Source: Pseudo-nitzschia pungens (Eukaryota; Bacillariophyta; Bacillariophyceae; Bacillariales; Bacillariaceae). Taken from it: a stretch of DNA of 64,000 bases. The stretch lies in the NCBI GenBank assembly GCA_037355855.1, contig CM074763.1, positions 1,178,001 to 1,242,000 on the forward strand. The letters run 5' to 3'. The translations under genes and the position numbers were made by a program. Position 1 is the stretch's first letter, and every line of letters starts with the position of its first letter. The notes under the pieces were generated by a model. It did no database searches, was not told the DNA's origin, and was given only the letters and a program-made list of their open reading frames with translations. Positions 12,432-26,655 of the stretch are shown one piece after another.

Positions 12432-15400
12432 TTATATTGTGGTCCATTTACTCGGAACTGTCATGAAGTAGCGTTCCATCGCATTGGTGAAACGAGCCTT
12501 GTACAACGGTGGCTGAATAATAGTTGGAGCTTCGCTACCTACCACCATAGGCAACGATTTCCCAACACGTTCCATCTGTTTCAGGATGTCGTATTGTCTC
12601 ATAAAATCGATAATGCCTACCACCAATTCCATTTTTTCCTCGTCAATGCCAACCAAAATCGAGTAGTCAAGGACGTTGATGATGGAGAGAAACAGTGTGT
12701 CATTTAAGATACTCATGTGGAAAACTTCCTTGGCTCGGTCATGCATTGGCATAGGACGACCATGTGTCGTCTCCAAAAAGTCTCCGTCCAGAAGTGTGCG
12801 AGGCGCATCAGGTCCCTCCTTTTTGGAGCTCCTGTTGTCGTCTTCTCGATCAGTTCCATGGGAGAAATCATCCGCTGCACTTCCACCCACATCGTATCCA
12901 GATTCCGACGCATACTTTCGCTGCCCGCTTGGCGTGTCGGCACTATGCCCGCCCACATTGTTCGGATTGTTGTGATTGTTATGGTCGTCGTGATTGTTTT
13001 TGATTTGAGCTGCAAATCGACCTCGAAGCGACCCTTTGAGGTCAAATGTTTTCGTGATTTTCTTGTTATAAAATATGTTCTGAGGACACGAGCGGTCAAA
13101 ACGTCAGTTTTGTCAAAGTTGATCTGGCAATCGCACAAATTGAATAAACAAAAAAAAAACTAATACAGCGAACACGACTTACCTGCATAACAGCAACTTG
13201 CTCCATACTTCTCTTGCCAGTTACTCGATTGTGATATCCGATTTGATAAACCCCAACAATCTTGCAAAGGACAGTCGGTCTGTAAGCAGAGAAATTTTTT
13301 AACAACGTGTGAGTTTCGATTCTTAAAATACCTCTCCAAACCACATCTGTGCAGTCAATAGCGAAACATACAAACCATGGAAAAATGCCTTGCTCAGGTA
13401 TTCAAAGTATGCTGGTGCACAATCCAAAAACATTTGTAGCTCTGTTCGTGAGATGCATTTGATAACAAAGCGATCGTCGGCAGTGCGTGCGAAACTTGCC
13501 CCGCTTTTCCCTCCACTAGCAGCCCATGAATAGGCAGAGGAAAGGCTTAAAATATACGATTTCTCTATATCCAAGCCTGATTGTATGCCAAAGCTCGAGT
13601 CACCCGAATCTTTCGAGCTGCTACCTTGAGAAAGAAAGGCTTCACGAACGGCATGAAATTGTGTCGCCCAATACGTCGTACAGACGAACTTGCATAGATT
13701 CTGTCCTTTTTCGTCAAGATCACGGAAAGTATGCTTAATGTGGGACTTGTTTCTCACTAACATTCTTCTTTCAATATCTTTCTTTCCAGAAGAATTGAAT
13801 GCATTTGATGATGCCTGCCCCCTGCCCATGTTTTGTTGAGAATCCTTGATCGGATTTCGAGGGTTTCCGTCAGTTTGCGATTTCGGAGGACCATTCGAAG
13901 GTGTGCCTAGGCCGCTCGGAGTTTCTGGACTGGAATTTTCTATCTTTGAATAATTTTGGAACTGATTATCGTATTCTTTGGATGATAGCGAGTACGCAAT
14001 GACAGTAGACAATTGCTCGTCAATGACAGGAACAACGATTCCATTGACACCAGGCTCAAGCCTTGGTCGACCATCGTGAAATAGACCCAAATTTACGACG
14101 TATGGATCTCGTTCTCTACCTCCACGTTGGAAAAACCGAGTAATCGCAGATTTCACAGTGGCTCCCGGTGTTTGTTTTATCTGCGAGTTGGGCGTTCTAT
14201 CCTGTTCTCCACGTCTCGATAAAGTCCTCACTCCTAGTCGAGAAGTGTCACCGATCTGAGGAGTAGCACTTGCACTGTAAAGACGTCGTCTCGACGCGAG
14301 TACATCAGCATCGACTTCTGCCGAAAAGTCTATAGCGCCATCCGGGTCTTCAAAGTCATCATCAAATTCAGTTTCAATAACCCTTTGATCTGCGTTACCA
14401 GGTATGGTAGGTAAGACAGTGTGGATATCTGTAATATTGTATCGAGAATATACTTCGTGGAGTTGACGGAGTCTTCTCATTCCTTCATTCAACTCTTCGG
14501 TATTCTGATCACCGGAGACGATTGCAGGAACGTTTGAACCCATTCCACTGTCATGACGTTGGGATGCCGAAGATAACTTCTTCATCGCAACGATGGCCTG
14601 TCCCGCGGCACTCAGTTTCTCGTTCCAGGCCGATGTCAGCATGAATAGAAAGCGCCTTGCATGCCACGGGAAGCGAAAAAGAGCTGCGTCATTGACAATG
14701 CCTTCGTGCTCATTCAGGCATTTCGCAGAAACAGATGCAATTTTCTCTTGAAGAGTTTTTGCAGCATGGTCCACTTCGTTGCTGATTCTATTGAGCTCGC
14801 TGATTACGGTCTGTAGGTTTTGATTATCCGAAATTCGTTTCACAGATCGAGCTTCTCTTGCCACTTTTTCAATGTGCTTATCAAATTTGACAAAGAGAGA
14901 ACTGGACGCCATGGAAATCTTCTCCAAGTGCTGGAGAGCTCTGGCACGGTGGAAAGTAGTATCGATTGGCAGCGTCTTTCTGACGAAGACACCGAATGGC
15001 CGAATCCTTTCATAAGTAAATTTTGCTGCGAGGCGGCCGCAACCGAAGAACAGCGTTGTCGACTTTTGAAGATTACATTTGCATGTAGTCTGAGATGAGT
15101 TCATGATCAGATCCCTATTGTAAAAGAATGATTCAAGAAATTTTCCAAATGAATACTTCCACGTATTCTCTGAAAGCCATACCAGGGGAGTGACAACCTT
15201 TCCACATTCGTTGCAGTAAGTCCAAGTGGCGATGGGGCTGTCGTCTAGTTCTTCAGAATCATCATCGGCGTGTTTAGAATGATCCGAGTTTCTACTCATT
15301 TCGACTGGAGCTGATGGGAGAGGTTCGTCCATGTGGTCAACTGTGATGTTAATCAATCCATCGTTATGAACAAACGACAACGAGTGGTCGAGAACCGATT

Positions 15401-18400
15401 TCTTGCAACTCGGATTTTGACATTTCAAAGAAAGATTGAAACATGAATCACGTAGGAATTGACCAAGCGAAACATCTTGCACAGAATAGTAACATATTCC
15501 TTTTACCTCCGCTGGGCAACATTGAGCTTTGTCCGTCATCCAGACCGACGTGATGAGAATCGATTGATGATCGAAAGCGGTGATCTGCCCTGAAATAGAA
15601 CGTTGTATCCCTTCGTTGTTGGTTCCCCCATTCCAGGGTCGAACTTTGCGACTGTGCGGAGGATTCCCATAATCCACACAAAATGAGGAACTGAAAAGAT
15701 TCTTCTTCATAACCCTATAGTCCGGATGTAAGCGAGCACATCGCTCTTTCAAGTAGGACATCTCTAGTTTCATGTTGTATGCTGTACCCACCAGGAATCG
15801 AAAGACGTTCTTAATTTGTTTCAACGCCGCCTTGTTCGCTCCTCGCAACACAACTGTACAACCAAGATGTTTCGGGCAGCCTTCTAGCAGGGCAAATGTT
15901 TGTGTAACACCACGCTTTGCGAGGCCGCTTCGAATGGCTTCTGATCCATCAATAATATCTTCTCCCAGCATATTCGCAGCAAGAGCTGCTTGTCGTTCAT
16001 GGTTGCTGAGCTTTGTGTTTTTCAACAATGTTTCGATGTGATGCTGTCCATTCGTCACTGCCTTCGACTCTCCGTTCACCCAACATTCATTATCACGCGC
16101 GACAATGAAACGAAATCTTTGACATGTTCCGAGAACATGGGCCCCGAATTGATTCATGATGTGATCCGTGCTGCTAATGATCGTTGCGCCAGTTTGTCGC
16201 GAGATTCGATTCAGAAGCGACACCTTTACTTGTTGAAGAAGTTGCACGTTGTTCTTCAACAGTAAATCCTGAGCTCTTCGGCTCACTCCCTTCCCCACCA
16301 TCAAGACGTCCGGCTCGAGTTTCAAGATTTTTCCAACCAAGATTTCGATGTACTTGTCTTCTTGCTCCAACAACGTGTCCAAGGACGCTATGCGAGCAGT
16401 TCGCGTAAATTCAATACCGCCACTCAATAGCTTTGTTACCGAAACAGAAGAAAAAGAAGAAATTGTTGGAAAGAGTGAGTTCCGGCACGATTCACGGTCC
16501 GAATGAATTTCGAAAACAATTTATTTCCGAACTCACCATGATCTTCGGATTGATTATTTCTCGCGGCATTTGTTTGTTTGTACCGGTCTTTCGGAAAACA
16601 ATCCCGCTGATGTAGGCACATTCATCACAAGATCCGCCGGGGATGACTGTTCCAAAGCCGAGTCGGAGCCACAACGATACAAACGAGGAAGCTCGTGAGC
16701 ACGACGCCAAAAAAAAAAAAACAGCCTCTCGGGGTTTCAACAAACCCCCGTTGCGAGACATCGTCCCAAACCATACCTTTGATCTTCACGTAGGGCCGAA
16801 CGTCCAGCATGTCTCCGCGCTTGACGTTGGTATCGACCGTCGCGCAACAGCGCGTCGCCAAACTCATCAATTTGTTGACCCACTTGGAACGAAAGCTCTT
16901 GATGTCGTCTTCGTTTCCGGAACCGTCCCCACCGTTTCGTTCTGCCTGTTCCTCGCACAGATCCTTCCACAATATGGGCGCATCCGACTCCAGCAGGGAT
17001 GCCGCCATTTGTTCCATGTGACTGGCTGCTACCGAACCCAGGTGGCTGTTCCCCTCGTCCGAAACGCTCGATCGATCCAGATTGCCGGGCGACGACGACG
17101 ACGACGAGGAATGGCTGGTTTGGCGCTTCGATTGCACCAGGGGAGCAACGTCGGTCGCTCCCGTTCCCGGATCGCTCTCTTCTCCCCGAAAACCGGGCTT
17201 GTGGTGGGAGGAGAAGCCCTCCGCCCCCATCATCTTGGACCACTGGCGCAAGACGGACGATTCCTCGCCGTCGGCGTCGTGGATTTGGAGGTCGTGCAAT
17301 CGAGACGAAAAGTCGTTGCCGTGCGGAGATTGGACGGTCGCCTTGCTGCCGCCGTGCTGCTTCTTGGGCGTGGGTGCAGCAGCGACGGTTGTTTCGGTGC
17401 TTCCACCGTTGTTGCCCTGTTGGTGGCCCTTGATTTGTTGTCGTTTTCGATCCTCTTCGGCTGCGTTGAGCTTCTTTTGTTTCTCCTGTCGGGCCGTCAC
17501 TTGATCAAAACACATCTTGCAGGTTCTCAGCGTGATTTTGCTGGTGGTGGTGGTTCCGCTCGGGTCTCTTCCGCCGCTGCTACCAAAGGATGGGAGTGTC
17601 GACGACAAGGCAGACACTCCGGGTCTTGCGGAATGGCCAGCTAACGGGGAACCGGGCGCAGCGGACGATTGGATCATCGTTTGAGAAGAAGACGACGACG
17701 ACGTTGATGACGACGACGACGACGAGGTGTTGGTCGACGAGGCGGGAACAAAGTATCCGGAGCAGGTGTTGCAAAAGACCTGCCCGCAAATCCGGCAGTG
17801 GTGCCGGCGCCGAAAGACCGTGAACGGGGTATCGCAGGAATAACACGTCTTGCACAACCGGTCCGGCATCCAGGCGACCTCGGGGATGCCCGCGACACCG
17901 GGCGCCGACGATCCGTTTCCGCTCGCCCCGTCGCGCTTTCCCGGGGCGAGACGGCCCGGGTCGTGGCAGCGGAACCGTTCGCCGCTGTGGTCCCCGCGGT
18001 CGGCTTCTTTTTCTTCCAGAATGTTGGGCAGGGCTGTCATTCCCATTCCTCCGAGAGAGAAATAATCGTTTCGGATGTTGCTGTTGACGTGATACGGAGA
18101 CGAATGTTGTTTGATTAGCCCCTGCAGCTGCTGTTGCTGCTTTCGTCCCTCGTCGTTGCGAGCTGCTGTCTCCCCACCCATGGGTGTTCCGTTGTTGTTT
18201 CCGTAAAACGTTCGGATCTCTTCCATTCGATCCGGTGCCCTTGGCATGACCCCTACGTGGTAGTAATACGCCGCCAAAAAGTCCCTCGATGGATCGTCCA
18301 GCGCGGTTTTCTGCGGTCCGCCATCGCGTTCCCTCGACGGCAATCGCTCGCCGTTGCGATCCAATCCCTTGGGTTTGCCGGCCGAGCCGTTGCTGCTGCT

Positions 18401-19069
18401 CCTGTTGCTGCCAACCGGAAATTTGTGGGACTTCCACAGCAATTGCTCGTCCACCGACCACTCCCGAGGATTTACCAGCTTTTGGGGCTCAACGAAAGCG
18501 CGGTTGTTGTCGCGGTGGCTGCTCTGGTAGCCGCTGTCGTCGGTCAGAGAGTTTGCTCCCTCTTCGTCCACCGTTGCCAGTTTGTTGTGGTTGCTGCCGT
18601 TGGCACCGCCGTTCCCGCTCATCTGTTGCTGTTGCTGCTGCTGCTGCTGTTGGAGTTGTTGTCTCTGGAGCTGCTGCTTTGGCGTGGGGATGCTGGACGT
18701 TCCCCCCAGCAACCAGTCGGCCGTCTTTTCCTGCCACTGCGTCGAGCTATTGTTGCCCAGGGCCTGGCTGTGGGTTCCGTAGGTTGGAAATTGCACCAGC
18801 AGGCTTCCCGCCAGTTCGTCCTCGTCCATCTCGGATTCCTCTTCGATTTGCGCGCTTCCGCTTGCTCCTGCGTTTGCGCTCGCGGCGCGTTTCGGGGAGC
18901 GGGACGCCGCGGTCTCGCTGCCGTCGTTCTTCCGGGAAAAGAGGACGTTCCTCCTGCGCGGAGATTGCGACGGCGCGCTCGGAGTGACGGCTTCCGCCGC
19001 GGCGTTGAAACGCGTCGCGTAGTGGTTTTCACCGGGAACGGTGGCGCCTCCCAGCAGGCTCCTCAGCAT
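12432..19069 (-). CDS. FAB1: 1-phosphatidylinositol-3-phosphate 5-kinase (PIKfyve/Fab1)
   Basis: Converts PI3P to PI(3,5)P2 on endosome or vacuole membranes. Five exons, 19069-16777, 16646-16537, 16430-13372, 13279-13183 and 13079-12432, give 2068 residues, close to the size of human PIKfyve. From N to C: a low-complexity region with a polyQ tract (about 140-155), a FYVE zinc finger (about 405-480, with the RRRHHCRICG basic motif that binds PI3P), an extended Ser/Gln-rich linker, the chaperonin-like domain (from about 757, DVRPYVKIK then IPGG), a Cys-rich central domain, and the C-terminal lipid-kinase domain (FIYK-type core: KAFFHGL-PTVLCKIVGVY, TFDLKGSLRGRF, LDYSILVGID, ending YKARFTNAMERYF). 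Introns use GTATGG, GTGAGT, GTATGT and GTAAGT donors; one acceptor is AAG. The third junction is placed to restore GLPTVL. All expected domains are present and unbroken. Confidence 0.95.
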
Positions 19070-20333
19070 GGTGGTGGTGGTGGTGGTGACGACGGACCGT
19101 CGAAAAACGACGTTTTGTCGATGCGAGTGGGGATTGCGATGGTGCTTCGGTCAAGCACGGGTGGAAACGCTTGCTCTTTGCCGCAAGGTTGGAACAGGGT
19201 CCAGTGCAGTGCCGGTTTGTCTCCCTGTTGTCGAATACAATACAGCCGTGCTGGTGTCTGTTGTTTGAATCCAAAACTTCTCGTTCGACACCGTTCTATC
19301 CCGTCCTAACCTACGGGTATTCTACCCTGTTCTAGCCTAACGTATTCTACGCGATCGCGGCTCCTCCATTCCCCAACTCAGTGTCCGTGCGCAACCGTTG
19401 CGGACAGATTTATCAATCAGAACCGAAAAGAGAAGATGCGTTGGTTTTGGTCACTGTGTGGTTCGTTGACGCAAAGGTGTGGTGTGCCATACAACAGTAA
19501 GATTACCAGGTACCTTACGAATGCTGCAATCGAATACGAATGAATCGGGTAATTACAAGTAGAGCATGTACCTGTACAACAAGAGTTATCGTATTCCTCA
19601 TAAACAATAAACATCTTCCTGTATCATCATCAATGCGATCCAACGACTCGACGACACGATACGAGTACGTTACTGTATTGTACGGTATGTACCCGTACGA
19701 AAAAATGCTAAAAATTAATATTTTTTTGAATTTTTCGAAAGCTAAAAACAAATAAATCGGGACTTGGAACGGAGGCGAGGTTCGATGGAAAATTTTCAAA
19801 TTCCGTATCTTTTCGTATCCCGGTTTACGAGTCACGAGTCACATTCTGATCTGGCTCATAACCTTTTCTCACTCCACGACTGACCCATTGCACTCATCTC
19901 AAAATTGAAACAGTGCCAAAACTCTTCGGAGCCCAGCAAACTCTTTCCTCTTTTGATTATTTTTTTGCAGTTCCATCCACAACGAGTGCACTAAGGCTTA
20001 CTGTCGTAAACCTTACTCGTAGCACCTTCGGACTCGACAATCCCCTTCCGATCGACCCCGAAAAAACCCTTCGATCGAATAATCGCAATTCGACTCAGTT
20101 GGCTTTGTGGGTGCATAGAACACTAGGACAGGTAACCGTGCCCCGTCATAGCTAAATCCGCAACACCGGGTCCCAAAATTGTGAGGTGCAGCCCGCATTC
20201 AGAATCCAGAATCAGCGCATCAGCAAACGCCGAAAAAATCGGGTGCATTGATCTCGCTCTCGCTCTCGCTTCCGATTCCGCGCGCTAAGTTATCCGAAAG
20301 ACCACCGCCAGCAATAACCAATAACCAACCATC
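19070..20333. other. Divergent promoter region between FAB1 and the GCIP homologue
   Basis: No supported gene. The two flanking genes are transcribed away from each other, so this 1.26 kb must hold both promoters. Near 19300-19345 a short sequence (CTACCCTGTTCTAGCCTAACG) is imperfectly repeated (CTATCCCGTCCTAACCTACGG). 19490-19700 contains several GTACC/TACGAGTACG motifs. A CTCTCG run sits at 20250-20272. Confidence 0.45.
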
Positions 20334-21564
20334 ATGCCGTCGTCGTCGTCGTCGTCATCGTCCGGTTCCAAAACACCGGCCCCCCAAACCAGCGGCGGAG
20401 AGAGCGACCAGGCCCCGATCGCCCGGGGCCTGAACGTTCTCATCGAACACGCCAAGAAGGACATTTCGTCCGGGAAGAATCCGCCCCGCCTGTCGCACTA
20501 CCGGGTGCTGCCGGACAACGTCAAAACGGCCTACGAGCTCTTCGTGACGGGGGCGCAGCTGGTCAGGGCGACCTCCACCAAGTACGCCCTGGTCGGTGCC
20601 ATCAGCACGAAAGACCAAACGACGCTGGGAAACGACCTGCTGCGCGGCTGCGAATTGATCGGCGCCGCGGTCCACGTCACGGTACAGAACGCCTCCGGTT
20701 GCTCGAGGGCCGTCCGGCAGGCCAACCAAAAGGCGGCGCTCGCCGTCTACCTGGCGACGCTCCGCCTGGTCGAGGCCTTTCACCCGGGATTGAAATTGGG
20801 CGGTGCCGGTGCCAATGTTGGTGCGGCGGCTCTTGCGGACGTTGCGACCGGGGACAACACCGTGGGAGCCCAAAAGACCGGAGCGGTGTGGGAGGCCTGC
20901 GACGACATTCTCAACAAGAGGATTCCGCAGGGAAACCGCAACGCGATACGGAGAGAAATATTCACCTGGACGAGGGAGTGCAACGATACCATGGAAGAAT
21001 TCGATGAAATGATCGGTTTGGGTCCCAAGGAATCCTCCGACGGCGACGGCGATGACAATGGCGATGACAATGGCGAAGACAATGACAATGGAGAAGACGA
21101 CGAGGACGACTTTTTCGGTGACTTTGGCGAGGATCAATACACCGACGACGATTTGCCCCTCGCAAAGGCTTGCTTGGGATTGCTGAAAATTTCGAGAGGG
21201 AACATGAAGATTGCCGTGGAAGCCTGCGAGGCACTGGGCGAACGGGTGACGGGAGCGCAAGAGGACGATGAATCAGTGCCTGGACGCCATATTAACGGTC
21301 ACGAGCACGCGAAGCGGGTCGGCGAGGGCGTGACGGATCTGGGAAGTCTCATGTATCCCCCGCTCGTTCCGTCCACCGCAAGCGTGGAACAGGGAGTGCG
21401 GAAACAAGTTGCGTTCATAATCGAGTTCCAGGAATTACGTCCTGGGGCTGCAAAACATGCCGACAAAAATATGCGACCTCGCCAACACGCTCAAAACAGC
21501 GGCCAGAACCAGAGAAAAGGAATTCCTAGATGCGTTGATAGCGTACCAAAACAAGGCGAATTGA
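20334..21564 (+). CDS. CCNDBP1: Cyclin-D1-binding protein 1 (GCIP) homologue, frame broken near 21430
   Basis: The ATG at 20334 opens a frame that matches the Grap2/cyclin-D-interacting family: a helical N-terminal half (ARGLNVLIEHAKKDISSG, YELFVTGAQLVRA), a highly acidic insert at about residues 235-262 (DGDGDDNGDDNGEDNDNG), and a second helical half (LAKACLGLLKISRGNMKIA, DLGSLMYPPL, QVAFIIEFQE). After QVAFIIEFQE the frame turns into unlike sequence, whereas the +1 frame gives a family-like end, LGLQNMPTKICDLANTLKTA ... AYQNKAN, with a stop at 21562. So one base seems extra in 21421-21445; the uncorrected frame would run to 21650. A weaker local disturbance may exist near 21270. In animals the protein binds cyclin D and acts in transcriptional control; the role here is unknown. 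Tail to tail with TRS120. Confidence 0.75.
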
Positions 21565-21678
21565 GGGAAGCGTTAGGCGTGCGGAGCAGTAATACGGTAG
21601 ACGATGCAACAGTGGTGCCACCACGAATCGATGCAAGATTCGATGTTTAACCTAGACCTGGAATTATCAACACCACTA

Positions 21679-24600
21679 CTACTGACTTTTCGAGACGTGG
21701 ATCTTCGCCGCCTTTTTCGCCCACCAGATTTCTTTCGAGTCCTCGTTTTCCGATCCGCTCAAACTCAGGCAAGCGGACACAAAGTAGTCGCCCTCCTTCA
21801 GGAATACGATCCGCGCCCGGTGGGGATCGGTTTCGTTTCCGACGGAAGATTGCTCTTCCGGTCGCAGATTCTTGCGAACCTGACCGATCCACACGAAATC
21901 CTTGCTCCCGCTTCGATTGCCGTTGCCGTCCGCGCAATCTTCGTTCGCGTCGGCGGCGGTTTCGGGCGAGGAGTTCCGCCGCGCGCAACAAAACTCGAGC
22001 GTCCGCCCGGTTCGTTCCTTCGTCGGGTCCGCGGAGAGCCATTCCGCCAGTTCCAGCGTCACCGCCACGTCCACCGGTTTTCCGACCCGAACGTTCTTGA
22101 CGAGTTGCCGCCGCGACACGGCACCGGTCGACCCGTCGATCGCGCCGACCACGGAGGACGGGGCCCTGCAGATCACGTCCACCCCGATGGAGCACGGAGC
22201 CCCGCAGATCCGGGACAAAAATATCGGATTCTCGTCCAGGATCTTCTTCAAACAGGCGCGCGGAATCTCCAAAATACCCTGGCGAACCCGGCGATTCACC
22301 GGAAACATCGGCCCCCCGGTCACCTGGGCGTCGTCCAGATCGGAACCCGGGATGTCACTCCTCCACCGGAACTTTATCATCTCCGCGAGCTGCCGGCAAA
22401 CATCCGAGGATCTTTCCATCCTGCGGAGCACGATCGGGAATTTCACACCGATTCCCTTCGATACCTTCAGACTTTCCAGCGTGCTTTCGGCAAAACCGAT
22501 CGGCGAGCCATCCATTCTCGACAACACAATCGGAGACGGCGACTCGTTTGCCACGGACACAATGACGGCAACCTCGTCGCTGCACACGTGAACCCCGGAA
22601 TCCCGCCCCAGCCGATTCGCGCCGAGGGCATTGCACAGCTCGGAGTATCCGCTGTCCCAAAACAAATCACAGCGGAACGACAACGAAGGAATCTTGGGAC
22701 CCTTGACCCGGAGAACATGGATCTGGACCTCGTATTTTCGCCAAACTTCCAGTTCGGGGGATACCGCTTTCCCGCGATATCGGAACCGGAGTGTTACATG
22801 GCATCCATTGGTATGGGCTCCCATCGTTGGGGACGCGGAAAGTTTGGCCGCGATGAAACTGTTGGCCGGGTCCCTGGAAGAGGAATTTAGGGTCTCGGCA
22901 TCCAAACCTTCAGCAACGTGCGGAAATGGAGATGGGACGGGAACCTGTTCAGCGAATCATTTTCACTGGCCACCGCCCGAGACATGTCGTAAAGCACAAC
23001 GTCGGAAAGTCCCGGGAGGCCAATCGCAGATATTTGGAGTTCTTCGATCCTGCCGATTCCATGCAGTCCGGTGTCGTTCGAGACACACATTTTCGGGAGC
23101 GTAAATATTTCTCCGTCCGCGAGAAACACGGGGATAATCGTTTCTCCGTCGATCGGTGTAGTAGATGACGCGAACGAAACTTGAACGCTGGGTTGTGGTG
23201 GGATGATTTCCAGCCGGGGCGAATAAATGACACTGCTTTTCTGGTCTTCGAGTCTCGAGGTTTTGCTGTAGTCCTCTTCTCGAATAAAATGACATGCTCT
23301 TTGGGATGACTTGTTCTTCGGTGTTGTTTGCTTGGCCCTCCTCTCCCAGAGGGAGGAATATCGATCGCGACAGAGCAGTTATCGAGATACCCTTTACCCC
23401 TAAGGTGTCAATATCGCTATCATCGAGTTTGTCCAATACCACAAAAGGAAAATGAACCGCAAAACTCTTGCTCCGACCAGGAATTACAAAGGATATAGAA
23501 GGTGCTTTAATCTGATCACTTCTCTTTGTGTCGAATTCCAATCGACAAGAATCAACCGTGAACGATGTAGCCAGCTTATTGGAAAACGAAATGGATAAAT
23601 ATTGTTCTTCACCCCGCGGGATCGTAATGGGATTTTGCTTTCTCTCTTGTTTTGCGTAAGGATTGAAGAAGGTTGACATTGCATTCTCCTTTTTCTCCAC
23701 TTTGCGTTTCACCGCAACTCGTTCAAGCTTTGCGCAGGCGTCCGAGCTCATAATCCCAATTGATTCAATCTCAATCGGTAGCTTTTGGTTATTGCTTGGG
23801 GAGTTTACACTCAGTAGTGTGGAAGTCGGGATGGTCTTTCTCAAATCAAAGATTTGCTGAATTAATTGCTCTTGTGCATAGGAACAATGTTCAAACTTGA
23901 TGGTCGACCAAACCGATGGCATTGCTAGGACTAAGTGCGAAAAGTCAGAAGAAAAATCACCCATCGGCACTAGTGTTGGGTCCAATGGATCATCTTCAAC
24001 CCATTTTGACTGAACAACTAACAACGACGAAATGTCATTCCCGAATATCTCCTTCGATCTGGTGCGGGCATCCTTAGCAACTACTTTCGCACTCTCACGA
24101 AGATAAGATCTCGCGCCAGCAAAATATGAACTCCGTCTACCATCCTTCGTAGGACTGGATTGAAGATTCTGATTCTTTGGTCGATTCGGGGGAGAAATTT
24201 GACTCACTAGCGTCAAGAGCTGCTTGGCAGCTTCTTCGGAAGATTCTCGCGTGCCTTGTACCACCAGTGCGTGGAGTGCCACGGCTCGAAGGGTTGCCCA
24301 ACCGTAATTTCCACCGACCAGATCGTTTCCTGTCTGCGAGAGCAATCTGGAAGCCTGGGACCACATGGCATTCGCTCGTTGATTCGATATGCCGCCCTGG
24401 ACGTCCGACAGGGACTCTGCTGCCGTGACGGCGAAAAATGCGGCCTTTCTCTTCAATTGAACTCGATCGCTCGACCTTTCTCGAATGGTTGGCATAACCG
24501 TGGGACGAACTCCCCTCCAGGCTATCGAAATACAACGAAGAGCGACATCGGCCCTCGTAGCGGGATCCAAAGAGGGCGACGAGGCTGCCATGTGCATGAA

Positions 24601-26655
24601 TTCGCTGCACTTTTGACAGCGTTTCAACGTGTTCAGTTGTATAATGTCGTCTCCATCTTTGTCTTTCATTTCCAAAAAGTTCATTCGAGTGGCGGACGAT
24701 ATTTCTGTTGTGCGAAAAAATGAGAAAAAGAGTAGCAGAAACCAAGTGTAAGCAAACAAGAAATATGCAGTATATCAATCCCTGACACAGACAACAATGC
24801 ACAACACTAGTGTCGCTTTTGGAACAAATCTCATGTTACACGTACCCCATCGCCGCTTCACATTGTTGGGGTCTCCTTCGTAACTCTCGACTCCATCTCC
24901 TTCGTTTCCTCCTAGTCCCCACTGGCACCTCAAGTGGACATCTTCCACTTCGGCCGTGTACCACGCCAGTTTCAATAGCAGTTCTGCATGGAAGCAGGCC
25001 GTCTTCGGATGGCGAGAGGTCACGTCCAGGGCGTCCTCGCAGAGCGCCTGGACTACCTGCGGCATGCATTTCTTCTGCTCGTCGTTCCCCCCGTTTTTTT
25101 CGTTGCCGGAAAGCAACGCACACGCCATGATTTCTTCCGGCAATTGAAAAGACGAATCGAGATAGTCGTCCACGCCGAATCCCCCTACGTCGGCCATGGC
25201 AATGTGGGCGGCGGCGCATCCCTCGAGGGCACTCGCGTACCACAGGGGATCGGGACTCGTCGTCTTGCATAAATCGGCGGCCTTGGTGTACCGCTCGTAG
25301 GCATCCAGTGGCGATCCTGCCAACAGAGAAAGATCGGCAGCAAACTTTTCACGCCGTGCCACCTCGCGTTTCATCATTTCGTGGGCGTCCTTTGGAGACA
25401 GTTCGCTGTAATCCCAAAATTCATCGAGGGGAGTGAGCAATTGCGTCTTCACCCTGCCCGGCATGGTCACAGATGCCGATGGCGCATCGGAGGACGTCGT
25501 TGATGCTGGCGACGTGAGCTCGGCGACGTTGTTGTTGACGCTGGCATTGTCGAGCTTCATTCGAATCGACGCCGAACGGTGCTCGAGTTTTGGATTGAAG
25601 TGTGTTTTCGACGTTGCAAGCCTGCTGCCCGGACTCACCACGTTGGCCAGACTATTGATGCTCAAATCTTTCGATCCTCCCCGGGGAGTTTCCGAGTCTT
25701 CCGTGATGGTCCGGATTGCATTTCCCCTGCCGAAAAAACCGGTTTTCGCGGGTTGCGGGATCGTGGGATTTTTGCCCATCATCAGCGCGTCCGACTGACG
25801 AATTTTTCCTTCCAAGACCTGAAAGATGGCCACCGCTAGGTCGTTGACGACGACATTGACGTGCAGGTCCATCATCTGCGAGCGTTCCTTGTCGGCCGGA
25901 GGAAAGGCCACCAACGACTCGCTCCTCAGGTTGAGATTTTCCGCAGCCACCTGCAGGTTGACCTCCGGATTGAAATCCTCGTGGAAGCTGTCGAAAACAA
26001 ACAAGCGAGGAACCACGGTATCTCGTTCTGCCTCCCGTCCGAGCGCCGTCCCCTCGTAAGGCGGCGTCGAATAGCGCTCGGCCCACTGTCGCCATTCGTG
26101 GATCGCCTTTTCCAGTGTTGCCTGGTCGGGACAATCCCGAACGTTCAAGACCCCAATAAGAGCCGCCGTCCGACGGCTGGGACAAAGGTCGATCCAATTC
26201 CTGGTCAGTTCGTGGTTGATCAGTCGATCGTGTGCCGATCGGCTGTGGTAGGGTCGTCCGTCAAAGAACCGCAAGCGCTGGCATCCGTGCCCCCAGTGAA
26301 AGTTGCGAAGGGGTGTTTCGTTGTACTTCCAGTCCCCGGGGCGCGTGAGGTTCGAATTGGGAACAACCACTACCACGGGATATCCGGAATCACTTATGGA
26401 GCTGGAATCGTCAGTGACGGCGGAGCTGAGGTTGTTGTTGTGTCTGTTGTGTCGATGGAGCGAGTGAAGAAGATCGTGAAAGGATTTGCTCGAATGCGTC
26501 GTGGGATCGTCGCGTCCGTCGTTGCTGCTGCTCAGAAGCGGGATAACCGCAACGGCATTGACGGCAGCGGACCGAAAGGTCGGCGAACCAATCATCTGGC
26601 TGAGCCTCACGGGTCCACCGCTGCCGGCGCTATCGAAGGAAGAACGCGACGCCAT
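21679..26655 (-). CDS. TRS120: TRAPP II subunit Trs120/TRAPPC9, with two apparent frame breaks
   Basis: Tethering-complex subunit acting with Rab11/Ypt31 in Golgi and endosome traffic. Exon 1 is 26655-24846 (604 codons; the upstream TTG is not the start), intron 24705-24845 (donor GTACGT, acceptor CAG), exon 2 from 24704. The N-terminal part has WIDLCPSRRTAALIGVLNV and ERYSTPPYEG, typical of Trs120; the joint reads RRW-EISSATRMNF. The C-terminal half is a chain of Ig-like beta domains. The frame runs to about 23300, moves by one base (extra base in 23290-23315) into the frame coding YSPRLEIIPPQPSVQVSFAS, and returns to the first frame somewhere in 22887-22956 (AEGLDAETLNSSS onward), then stays open to the stop at 21679. 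Without correction the protein ends about 580 residues early. I cannot tell error from real decay. Confidence 0.85.

Noticed and set aside
16643..17644. Long plus-strand ORF inside FAB1, and similar ones at 18134-19309
   Set aside because: Antisense of GC-rich FAB1 exon 1; no start context and Arg/Pro-rich shadow composition.
21371..21425. 55-nt intron as explanation of the GCIP frame shift
   Set aside because: It would restore the frame but remove QVAFIIEFQE, which matches the family; a one-base break fits better.
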